From the NCBI RefSeq assembly GCF_018069805.1, contig NZ_JAGPYN010000024.1, positions 1-64,000 of the forward strand: a stretch of 64,000 bases of DNA, read 5' to 3'. Under the pieces are notes generated by a model, which saw nothing but the letters and a program-made list of their open reading frames with translations, was not told where the DNA came from and ran no database searches. Of this stretch, positions 11,913 through 20,532 are shown one piece after another (within the stretch, counting starts at the first letter, position 1; each line of letters starts with the position of its first letter). The position numbers and the translations under genes are program-made. Source of the DNA: Pseudoalteromonas ostreae. GTDB lineage: Bacteria; Pseudomonadota; Gammaproteobacteria; Enterobacterales; Alteromonadaceae.

Positions 11913-13289
11913 ATGAAAATAATCATACTCGGTGCAGGACAAGTAGGCGGTACACTCGCTGAAAATCTGGTAGGTGAACAAAACGAAATCACGGTTGTTG
12001 ATATTGATGGCAACCGATTACGTGAGTTACAAGATAAATACGATCTACAGGGTGTTACAGGTCATAGTGCCCACCCTGATGTATTACGCCGCGCCGGTGC
12101 AGAAGACGCCGATATGATCATCGCAGTGACCAGTTCAGATGAAGTGAACATGGTCGCTTGCCAAGTCGCGTATAGTATTTTTAATACTCCGACTAAAATT
12201 GCTCGGATCCGCTCAGAACAATACTTAAAATACCGAGAGAAGCTATTTCAAAACAACGACCTACCAGTTGATCACTACATTGCTCCAGAGCAACTAGTGA
12301 CCAAATATATCCGTCGTTTAATTGATTACCCTGGTGCGTTGCAAGTTTTAGAGTTTGGCGATGGCATGCTCTCGCTGGTTGCAGTAAAGGCTTATTATGG
12401 CGGCCTATTGGTAGGGTATGCGCTATCAGCATTAAAAGAACACATACCCAACGTTGAAACCCGTGTTGCTGCAATTTACCGCCAAGGTAAAGCCATCAAG
12501 CCGCTTGGCACAACGGTTATTGAAGCGGATGATGAGGTATTCTTCCTTGCGGCCACCAAACATATTCGCGCAGTAATGAATGAGCTACAAAAATTAGAGC
12601 GTTCATACAAAAAGATTATGATTGCTGGTGGCGGTAACATTGGCTCTGGACTCGCCCGCTCCCTTGAAAAAAACCACAGTGTAAAATTACTTGAACGTAA
12701 TAAAGAGCGTGCCGAACAATTATCAGAAATGCTTGATAATACAGTGGTGTTTTGTGGTGATGCATCTGATCAAGAGTTGTTATCAGAAGAACATATCGAG
12801 CAAGTTGATGTATTCATCGCAGTAACTAATGATGATGAAGCCAATATTATGTCAGCCATGCTTGCCAAACGCATGGGTGCACAAAAAACCATGGTGCTTA
12901 TTCAGCGCGGTGCATATGTTGATTTAGTACAAGGTGGCGAAATTGATATTGCCATTTCACCACAGCAAGCAACTATTTCAGCCTTACTTACCCATGTTCG
13001 CCGCGGCGACATTGTTAATGTGTATTCATTACGTAAAGGTGCAGCAGAAGCCATTGAGGCGGTAGCCCATGGCGACGAACACACCTCAAAAGTGGTTGGC
13101 CGTGCAATTGCTGATATTAAGCTGCCGGCTGGTACTACCATAGGCGCGATTGTTCGTAACGATGACGTGCTCATTGCTCACGACGATACCATTATCCACT
13201 CTGGCGACCACGTTATTATGTTTTTGATTGATAAAAAACATATCAATGTAGTTGAAAAACTATTCCAAGTTAGTGCAATCTTTCTCTAA
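11913..13289 (+). CDS. trkA: Trk potassium uptake regulatory subunit TrkA
   Basis: A 458-residue cytoplasmic NAD(H)-binding gating subunit of the Trk K+ transporter (E. coli 458). It has two tandem RCK units. The first begins [17 protein letters not shown] and the second [17 protein letters not shown] (about residue 234), each followed by an RCK-C domain. Its membrane partner TrkH is encoded 3.6 kb away on the other strand. It ends the def operon; a bidirectional terminator follows at 13365-13394. Confidence 0.97.
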   Translation: MKIIILGAGQVGGTLAENLVGEQNEITVVDIDGNRLRELQDKYDLQGVTGHSAHPDVLRRAGAEDADMIIAVTSSDEVNMVACQVAYSIFNTPTKIARIRSEQYLKYREKLFQNNDLPVDHYIAPEQLVTKYIRRLIDYPGALQVLEFGDGMLSLVAVKAYYGGLLVGYALSALKEHIPNVETRVAAIYRQGKAIKPLGTTVIEADDEVFFLAATKHIRAVMNELQKLERSYKKIMIAGGGNIGSGLARSLEKNHSVKLLERNKERAEQLSEMLDNTVVFCGDASDQELLSEEHIEQVDVFIAVTNDDEANIMSAMLAKRMGAQKTMVLIQRGAYVDLVQGGEIDIAISPQQATISALLTHVRRGDIVNVYSLRKGAAEAIEAVAHGDEHTSKVVGRAIADIKLPAGTTIGAIVRNDDVLIAHDDTIIHSGDHVIMFLIDKKHINVVEKLFQVSAIFL

Positions 13290-13298
13290 ATCACTCCT

Positions 13299-13332
13299 CA
13301 CCTTTCGAAACAAACCAAATGTATCGAAAGGT
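13299..13332. repeat. 10-bp inverted repeat just downstream of trkA
   Basis: Arms CACCTTTCGA (13299-13308) and TCGAAAGGTG (13323-13332) pair perfectly around a 14-nt loop. There is no T-run after it, so it is not a classical terminator. It could stabilise the trkA mRNA 3' end ahead of the stronger terminator at 13365. Confidence 0.5.
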
Positions 13333-13364
13333 GAATTTCACATCCATATATGCAAACGCCGAAG

Positions 13365-13394
13365 AAAAAAGCAGCTTAATTAAGCTGCTTTTTG
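13365..13394. terminator. Bidirectional intrinsic terminator between trkA and EF-hand gene 1
   Basis: A near-perfect palindrome centred between 13379 and 13380 (AAAAAGCAGCTTAA / TTAAGCTGCTTTTT) with A and T runs at its two ends. It can terminate trkA transcripts rightward and EF-hand gene 1 transcripts leftward. Confidence 0.85.
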
Positions 13395-13418
13395 TATAAC
13401 CATATAATTTATATAAGC

Positions 13419-13634
13419 TTATTGCACTCTGGCAAACTCTTCTTTTGATAACTCACCATTTTGATCGGTATCTAAGTCAGCAAAAATTTCAACTAACTGT
13501 GCATTTACTGACGCTTCTTGTTGGCTGATCACGCCATCGCCATTGGTATCAAAGGTGTCAAAATTAACTGCTGCAAACGCAGTTGATGAAGCCGCCAAGG
13601 CAAAAATAGCAAGTGCTGTATTAATATGTTTCAT
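13419..13634 (-). CDS. Secreted EF-hand calcium-binding protein (copy 1)
   Basis: A 71-residue protein with a signal peptide (cleavage near ALAASSTAFA-A) followed by two EF-hand loops, D29-E40 (DTNGDGVISQQE) and D55-E66 (DTDQNGELSKEE). Both have the canonical acidic positions and the central Gly. It is the first of three related genes in 2.4 kb and the most divergent. A periplasmic or secreted Ca2+-binding role is inferred; the partner is unknown. Confidence 0.85.
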   Translation of the reverse strand: MKHINTALAIFALAASSTAFAAVNFDTFDTNGDGVISQQEASVNAQLVEIFADLDTDQNGELSKEEFARVQ

Positions 13635-13701
13635 AGTGTTATTCCTAATAATTTAAAAGAAAGAAATCCTTTTCAGAGATCCCTGTTTGTGGAAACTGAA
13701 A

Positions 13702-13914
13702 TTACGCTTTTGAAAACTCTTCTTTTGATAACTCACCGTTTTGATCAGTATCAAGCTCTGCAAACTGGCTCATCAGCTTAGCATCAACGGCCGCTTCACT
13801 TTGGCTTATAGTGCCACTACCATCAACGTCTAACGTATCAAAATCAGTGCCAGCGAATGCTGCAGAAGAAGATGCTAATGCGATAAGTGCTAATGTTTTA
13901 TTTAATGTGTTCAT
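13702..13914 (-). CDS. Secreted EF-hand calcium-binding protein (copy 2)
   Basis: A 70-residue protein, MNTLNKTLALIALASSSAAFA signal peptide plus two EF-hand loops (D29-E40 and D55-E66). The frame is open upstream to 13965, but AAGGAA lies just before ATG 13914, which also matches copy 3. It is nearly identical to copy 3 at 15540-15752 (most differences conservative), and the flanking DNA on both sides is also similar, so a segment and not just the gene was duplicated. Confidence 0.87.
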   Translation of the reverse strand: MNTLNKTLALIALASSSAAFAGTDFDTLDVDGSGTISQSEAAVDAKLMSQFAELDTDQNGELSKEEFSKA

Positions 13915-14395
13915 AATAAATATTCCTTCAAAGTTTATGGTGGTGAACGTTGTAGTGATAATCACCTTTTCGTTAAATACAACTAGAGTACTACAACTTC
14001 GATGCCAACATTTTATTATTAATATAAATCAATGCCTTACAGTGTTTGCTGGTGGTTTTTTGAAATTCCTGCGGCTTTACTTGTTGCAATTTAGCAACGC
14101 AGATTTCATGAGGATTAATAAACAATTTAAAATCAAATAGTTAAAATTAATTAAAATGACACATAAACAGCGGTACTAGCAAAAACAGTTGAATTTTCTA
14201 CCCCAGCGACCCAAACCACAACTGAACAGCAAATTTAGTTGATAAAAAATAAATATTTTTAATTTATAACCAATTGAAAGATAATAAAAATAAAATGAAT
14301 TTCGCGAAACAAATAAGAAAAGCAGGCTTTTTATTTAAAAAGTGGGAATTGTTGCCATTATGCGAAAACAATAGCAACGATATGACAGGAGTTAG
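13915..14395. other. Non-coding leader of EF-hand copy 2 and AT-rich spacer
   Basis: Positions 13915-14015 resemble 15753-15843 upstream of copy 3, including an ACTACAACTTCGATGCCA-like block, so this part is the copied 5' region. From 14015 to 14395 the DNA is AT-rich with no supported gene. A weak TTGTTGC...GCAAC inverted repeat near 14350-14380 lies after the OsmC gene, without a convincing T-run. Confidence 0.6.
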
Positions 14396-14866
14396 TTAAG
14401 GTTGGACAATTTCAATCACAATAGCGGTTTTCACTGAATTGGCGATAAAACACAATTCATGAGCCTGATGATGCATGGCCTCCAAATTCACTATGCTAGG
14501 TTGCTCATTATTAGCAAATTGCACACAGGGTTTTAAAGTGATTTGCGTCATCGACATACGGCCATCACTAGTGTGCTGCATTAAACCAACCGCGTCATCC
14601 TGATAGCTATCAACCGTAAGTTTATTTTTCGCTGCAATAGATAAAAAGAACAACATATGACAACTGGATAGCGAAGCAATAAACGCTTCTTCTGGATCAA
14701 CATTTTCTGCAACCGAATACGGCAATGGCACTATATCTGGAGCAGAAGATGCATCAATCCTTGCCCCACCATCAAATTGCCACTGGTGAGCTCGGCTATA
14801 TTTATTATCGATAAACAACTCTTCCGCTTGGCGAGACCAGACAACACTTGCTACATATTCAGACAT
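14396..14866 (-). CDS. OsmC/Ohr family protein
   Basis: A 156-residue OsmC-fold protein. The family uses two cysteines for thiol-dependent peroxide reduction. Both are here, C69 in the motif SLSSCHMLFF and C139 in HELCFIANSVK, at the expected spacing. It resembles the general OsmC class rather than a confirmed organic hydroperoxide reductase, so the substrate is unknown. Its start overlaps by 8 bp the stop of a decayed GNAT gene, suggesting the two once formed an operon. Confidence 0.85.
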   Translation of the reverse strand: MSEYVASVVWSRQAEELFIDNKYSRAHQWQFDGGARIDASSAPDIVPLPYSVAENVDPEEAFIASLSSCHMLFFLSIAAKNKLTVDSYQDDAVGLMQHTSDGRMSMTQITLKPCVQFANNEQPSIVNLEAMHHQAHELCFIANSVKTAIVIEIVQP

Positions 14867-15120
14867 TGAAATTTTTCATCCTAAGTAAATTTACACAGCC
14901 CAGAGCTTTATCCGGCCTACTTAAATATCCGTAACGAGCATAAAAAGATTCTTTACCTTTAGCTGAGAGCAGTCCGATGGTTGCATCTTTTTTGCTGCCC
15001 CAGCCAAATATATTTCTATATTATCCATAATCAACGCACCAATACCTTGACTTTGAAAGTCAGGATCGACAACAACTGCACACCATAAGATAATCGTGAT
15101 AAGCCTGCACTGCCTTTTTG
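14859..15120 (-). pseudogene. Decayed GNAT acetyltransferase
   Basis: Reading leftward, one frame gives VVVDPDFQSQGIGALIMDNI, a classical GNAT acetyl-CoA-binding motif (Q/R-x-x-G-x-G/A). After a run of six A the reading moves to another frame, which gives KDATIGLLSAKGKESFYARY and ends at a TGA overlapping the osmC start. Upstream of VVVDPD a third frame gives SAGLSRLSYGV. Thus at least two frameshifts break the gene, and its N-terminus is missing. Boundaries are approximate. Confidence 0.75.
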
Positions 15121-15129
15121 CTTAAATGC

Positions 15130-15400
15130 TTGCGTCAACAAAACTAAAAGTAGCAGGTAATACACACAAAATTGAAAAAAGCCGAAATGAAATACTGGTA
15201 TATGAACTTACAGCAATAAGAATTGCCGCTAATAAGCGGGGATAGTTTTACCGCGGGACTGTCAGCAGCACCGAGCTCGCTGCAAAATTGCTTTGCATGA
15301 CTATAGTTTGGATAACACCTACCAGCGATATACACCCCAGCAACAATCCATATACCCGTGCTTAGTACTAAATATAAACTAATACCACGATAATAAGCTG
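15130..15400 (-). pseudogene. Remnant of a DUF998-like membrane protein
   Basis: The open frame 15144-15335, and its same-frame extension upstream of the first ATG, encode a hydrophobic segment followed by GRCYPNYSHAKQFCSELGAA and DSPAVKLSPLI. This matches the DUF998 pattern in which a first membrane helix is followed by (Y/F)PGYSHxxxxxSELGAxxSP. After SPLI the sequence loses the family pattern and soon stops, so only the N-terminal part survives, directly abutting the GNAT remnant. The family call is from recall, not a search. Confidence 0.5.
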
Positions 15401-15452
15401 ATGTATTTATATTGTAAATAATATACGAAACCGCACAGGAAGCACACAGGCA

Positions 15453-15486
15453 TAAAAAAAGCAGCCCGGGGGTATTGGCTGCTTTT
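15453..15486 (-). terminator. Intrinsic terminator of EF-hand copy 3
   Basis: Stem AAAAGCAGCC (15457-15466) with GGCTGCTTTT (15477-15486), loop of 10 nt, followed on the minus strand by a run of seven T. It lies about 55 bp past the stop codon of the EF-hand gene. Confidence 0.85.
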
Positions 15487-15539
15487 GAACGTAATCAATG
15501 TAAAATCCTTTTCGAGATTCCTTGTGCGCGAAGGTTGAA

Positions 15540-15752
15540 TTACGCGTTTGAAAACTCTTCTTTTGATAACTCACCGTTACCATCAGTATCAAGTTCAGTA
15601 AACTTGCTCATAAGCTCAGCATCAACAGACGCTTCACTTTGGCTAATTGCACCACTGCCATCAATATCTAACGTGTCAAAGTCAGTACCTGCAAATGCTG
15701 CTGATGAAGATGCTAGTGCGATAAGTGCTAATGTTTTATTTAATGTGTTCAT
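15540..15752 (-). CDS. Secreted EF-hand calcium-binding protein (copy 3)
   Basis: A 70-residue protein with the same signal peptide as copy 2 and two EF-hand loops (D29-E40, D55-E66). The start is ATG 15752, preceded by GAAGGAA; an upstream in-frame ATG at 15845 would add 31 residues of no family character. Copies 2 and 3 differ at about ten residues, and the DNA on both sides is also recognisably copied. Confidence 0.87.
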   Translation of the reverse strand: MNTLNKTLALIALASSSAAFAGTDFDTLDIDGSGAISQSEASVDAELMSKFTELDTDGNGELSKEEFSNA

Positions 15753-16204
15753 AATTAATATTCCTTCAATGTTTATGGTTTTGAACGATGTGTTAATCAC
15801 ATTTTCGTTCTGTGCAACTAGTGTATTACAACTTCGATGCCACACCTTAAAAAACCCTTAAAATCAAAAGCTTAGAAATAAAATTCACTTTTAACTGGTT
15901 ATTTATGGTGTTTTTTGTTGCTTTTTAGCAACACGTAAACCACCTATAAAATATAGTTTATAAAAATCAGTTGATTAGGTTTAATAGAAAAGACACAGAT
16001 CCGTACTTACAGTGTTCGTATTTATATTTTTATAGGCAAGAAAAGTGACAGGCGCTGAAATTAACCAGCTGAAAATTAGCAACTGAAATAAATAAAAAAT
16101 CTATGTTACTGATAATTAATAACAATAAAAATAAATTTAGAGTTCTTTAAGGTGAATTACAGTATATTCGCTATTTTGTCGCAAAATAGCGAATATACTC
16201 AAAT
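15753..16204. other. AT-rich non-coding region upstream of EF-hand copy 3
   Basis: The first 90 bp are the copied 5' region of the EF-hand gene. The rest is strongly AT-rich and shows no supported gene. It ends in the long hairpin listed at 16161-16199. Confidence 0.6.
16161..16199. repeat. Perfect 18-bp inverted repeat with 3-nt loop
   Basis: The arm AGTATATTCGCTATTTTG (16161-16178) pairs perfectly with 16182-16199 around a TCG loop. It starts 6 bp beyond the stop codon of the PilZ gene. There is no clear T-run, so it may be a non-canonical terminator or an mRNA-protecting hairpin for the yigZ-trkH-pilZ transcript, or a protein-binding palindrome. Confidence 0.8.
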
Positions 16205-16885
16205 TTATACAAGCGGCTCAAGTACTGAAAGGTCAATAAAGTGGTCTTTCATGAAAGTTTTCATCTCTTCTTCACTTGCCGTTAGTTGAATACCAAACTG
16301 CGTGCTAGCGGCATGGCTTTTAACACTGCATATTTGTCCACTAAACTCAGTAACACCTGTATTGTTTTTATCGAGCATAATATGACACTGAGCATTCTTT
16401 AATTCACTGAGATCGGCTTTGCTTTTTACATCAAACATCACCCCTGTCACTGAGATATCTTTAATAACTCCTTGCATCTCGCGTTCATCATTAAACTTTA
16501 TTTTTGCAGCTAATAATGTAGGAATACGGGTTTGTGAGCGTAAACTAAATAATTGCACTTGAGTTGGGAAATTTAAATAAATAAGTCGTGCTGGATGCGA
16601 CGACACGGACATGATCTGCTGACGAAATGCTATAATTTGCCCACCACCGCTTTCAAGCACCGCTCTGACGATCACCACGGCGCCATCTTTTAAGTATTCA
16701 CCAGCATTACCTAAACGCTTTGCTGAGGGGTAATTTAAGATCACAAAACGCTCATGTAATAAACCAACAAATTCAGTTTTAATTCGTTTGCTGGCTGTGG
16801 GTGTTAAGATTTCGACATCAACAATGCTACCAGCACTAATATAGGCAAGGTTTTCTAGGTTTAATTGTTGTCTTGTTTTTGCCAT
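16205..16885 (-). CDS. PilZ-domain c-di-GMP-binding protein (YcgR-like)
   Basis: A 226-residue cytoplasmic protein. The N-terminal half (about 1-110) resembles the YcgR/PilZN-type domain. The C-terminal PilZ domain carries the RxxxR motif RSQTR and the D-x-S-x-x-G motif DISVTG, the residues that bind c-di-GMP. The frame is open upstream to 17023 but overlaps trkH; ATG 16885, with an AAGGA site just before it, is preferred. It follows trkH by 50 bp on the same strand, so a shared transcript is likely. The target is unknown (flagellar brake or surface behaviour are possibilities). Confidence 0.87.
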   Translation of the reverse strand: MAKTRQQLNLENLAYISAGSIVDVEILTPTASKRIKTEFVGLLHERFVILNYPSAKRLGNAGEYLKDGAVVIVRAVLESGGGQIIAFRQQIMSVSSHPARLIYLNFPTQVQLFSLRSQTRIPTLLAAKIKFNDEREMQGVIKDISVTGVMFDVKSKADLSELKNAQCHIMLDKNNTGVTEFSGQICSVKSHAASTQFGIQLTASEEEMKTFMKDHFIDLSVLEPLV

Positions 16886-16935
16886 TTCCTTTCCAATTAT
16901 AAATAACCTTGTACAAGTGCTCGCTTTTATAAAAA

Positions 16936-18387
16936 TTAACCACGCCAAAAGGTCGGTGTAAACAACACTAATAAGGTGAATATCTCTAATCGCCCGAACA
17001 CCATCGCAATGGTTAATAACCACTTAGCGCCATCACTAATAGCGCCATAATGCGACGCAACATCCCCCAAACCAGGGCCGAGGTTATTTAAGCAAGCTGC
17101 GGTGGCTGAGAACGCCGTTATATTATCCATACCGGTGCCCATTAACGCTAACATAATAATGACAAATACCAGCGCATAAGCAGAGAAAAATCCCCAGACG
17201 GCTTCAACTACTTTATCTGGCAATGCTTTACGGCCAAGTTTAATAGAGTAAATAGCACGAGGATGCACTAGCCGATTAAGCTCACGTATTCCTTGTAGAT
17301 AAAGTAAAAACACCCTAACGACTTTCATACCGCCGCCTGTAGAACCCGCACAACCACCAATAAAACTCGAAAATATCAGTAAAATAGGCAAGAACAACGG
17401 CCATGCTGAAAAATTATCGGTGGCAAAACCCGCAGTAGTACTAATCGATACCGCTTGAAATAGCGCCTGATCAAGCGTTTCGTCACCGTTTGCATATATA
17501 TTATTGGACGATAGTACCGTAAAACACACTATCACTAGCGCCAATTGAATAAACAAAAACACTTTAAACTCAGGGTCGCGGATATACACTCTGAGATTTC
17601 TACTCGAAACGGCCGCATAATGCAAAGTGAAATTGACTGCAGCGATAATTAAAAATACCACACAAATAAAGTTAATTAATGGACTATCAAAGTGCCCCAT
17701 AGACGCATCGTAAGTAGAGAATCCACCTATTGCAACAGTAGAAAATGAATGACAAATAGCATCAAACCAATTCATTCCGGCAGCCCAATACGCCAAAGTA
17801 CACGCGATAGTTAATGACACATAAATATACCAAAGATGTTTTGCGGTATCAGCGATACGTGGCGTCATTTTGGAATCTTTCACAGGCCCTGGAGTTTCAG
17901 CTCGATACAACTGCATACCACCAACGCCAAGCATGGGTAGCACTGCAACCGCTAATACGATTATCCCCATACCGCCTAACCATTGCAGTTGTTGGCGATA
18001 AAACAATACCGATTTAGGGAGATATTCAATGCCTGTTAACACTGTAGCACCAGTTGTAGTTAGCCCTGAAAACGCTTCGAATACCGCATCCGCTAAGGAT
18101 AAATTAGGTTCTTGTAAAAAAATCAGCGGTAAAGATGCGAATGCCCCTAGAACTAACCAAAATAGCACCACAATTAAAAAACCTTCGCGAGCTTTTAAAT
18201 CTCCCTGCTCGCGTCTATTTGGATAGTATGCAAGTAAGCCAATAATCACACTGAATATAAATGCGAGGACAAATGGCACGCCACCACCATCTTTATAAAT
18301 GAGCGATACAATTGCCGGCGGCACCATAGTGATACTGAACAGTACAACCAGTTGGCCGAGAATTTTTATAATGGTACGAAATTGCAT
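16936..18387 (-). CDS. trkH: Trk potassium transporter membrane subunit TrkH
   Basis: A 483-residue, polytopic inner-membrane K+ translocating subunit (E. coli TrkH is 483). The four pore-loop selectivity segments are visible: TTTGATVL, AIGGFSTYD, STTAGFATDN and LNNLGPGLGD. It works with TrkA, which is encoded at 11913-13289 on the other strand. It is flanked by yigZ and the PilZ gene. The yigZ-trkH pairing is common in gammaproteobacteria. Confidence 0.97.
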   Translation of the reverse strand: MQFRTIIKILGQLVVLFSITMVPPAIVSLIYKDGGGVPFVLAFIFSVIIGLLAYYPNRREQGDLKAREGFLIVVLFWLVLGAFASLPLIFLQEPNLSLADAVFEAFSGLTTTGATVLTGIEYLPKSVLFYRQQLQWLGGMGIIVLAVAVLPMLGVGGMQLYRAETPGPVKDSKMTPRIADTAKHLWYIYVSLTIACTLAYWAAGMNWFDAICHSFSTVAIGGFSTYDASMGHFDSPLINFICVVFLIIAAVNFTLHYAAVSSRNLRVYIRDPEFKVFLFIQLALVIVCFTVLSSNNIYANGDETLDQALFQAVSISTTAGFATDNFSAWPLFLPILLIFSSFIGGCAGSTGGGMKVVRVFLLYLQGIRELNRLVHPRAIYSIKLGRKALPDKVVEAVWGFFSAYALVFVIIMLALMGTGMDNITAFSATAACLNNLGPGLGDVASHYGAISDGAKWLLTIAMVFGRLEIFTLLVLFTPTFWRG

Positions 18388-18438
18388 TGAGCTATCGCTT
18401 TTTTATTAAGTAATGATTAGTGCGTAAATGCTATTGTC

Positions 18439-19053
18439 TTACTGTTTAATACTTAACTCAACCGCGCCATGGCTCAAATCATAAATATCTTTTATGGCCT
18501 GTGTGGCTTGGCGGCTATCTATAGTAATAACCCATTCAATATTAGCAGTAAATTGCTTTTCTATGTTAAGTACTTGAAATTGCGTTTTTAGTAACTGCTC
18601 TATCGCTCCTTGCCCGCTGTAATCACTGCAACCCACCAGCTCAACACTAGGAACTTTTAATGTAGTTGTTAAATGTGCCAAGGCATTATTTAGCGAGCCG
18701 CCATATGCTCTAACTAATCCGCCAGTGCCTAATTTTATACCGCCAAAGTAACGAGTAACTACTGCGGTGACTTCTCCAAGCCCCGAGCCCATTAGCACAT
18801 TAAGCATAGGCTTGCCTGCCGTACCATTTGGCTCACCATCATCAGAGAAACCATAAACATGACTACCACCAGGATTGCCTGCAACATGCGCCCAACAGTT
18901 ATGACGAGCATCACTGTATTTACTTTCAATCTCACGGATAAACGCTTTTGCCGAGGCTAAATCTGGCGTATGAGCGATATGCACAATAAAGGTGCTTTTT
19001 TTTATTTCTTCTTGATGAAAAACGGTTGCTGCTGGGTACTTATATTCTGACAT
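18439..19053 (-). CDS. yigZ: IMPACT family protein YigZ
   Basis: A 204-residue member of the UPF0029/IMPACT family (E. coli YigZ is about 205). The N-terminal domain has HNCWAHVAG and GFSDDGEPNGTAGKPML, the family signature, followed by FGGIKLGTGGLVRAYG. The biochemical role in bacteria is not established. The start is ATG 19053 (MSEYKYPA); the longer frame runs through the pepQ terminator and is rejected. It precedes trkH by 51 bp. Confidence 0.92.
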   Translation of the reverse strand: MSEYKYPAATVFHQEEIKKSTFIVHIAHTPDLASAKAFIREIESKYSDARHNCWAHVAGNPGGSHVYGFSDDGEPNGTAGKPMLNVLMGSGLGEVTAVVTRYFGGIKLGTGGLVRAYGGSLNNALAHLTTTLKVPSVELVGCSDYSGQGAIEQLLKTQFQVLNIEKQFTANIEWVITIDSRQATQAIKDIYDLSHGAVELSIKQ

Positions 19054-19079
19054 TCTTTGATAAACCCAAATAATGAAGC

Positions 19080-19107
19080 AAAAAATGGGGCCATATGGCC
19101 CCAACTT
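19080..19107 (-). terminator. Intrinsic terminator of pepQ
   Basis: The perfect palindrome TGGGGCCATATGGCCCCA (19086-19103) is followed on the minus strand by a T-rich run. It sits between the pepQ stop and the yigZ start. Confidence 0.8.
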
Positions 19108-19121
19108 TTAACACCTGATAA

Positions 19122-20474
<1,353 letters not shown>

Positions 20475-20532
20475 TCAAGTCTAACATAGACCCTGTTTAA
20501 CCCCAATGCAGATGCGCTAAAGCACTTGCGCC

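Noticed and set aside
13299..13332. trkA terminator
   Set aside because: The stem is fine but no T-run follows; the palindrome at 13365-13394 is the better terminator.
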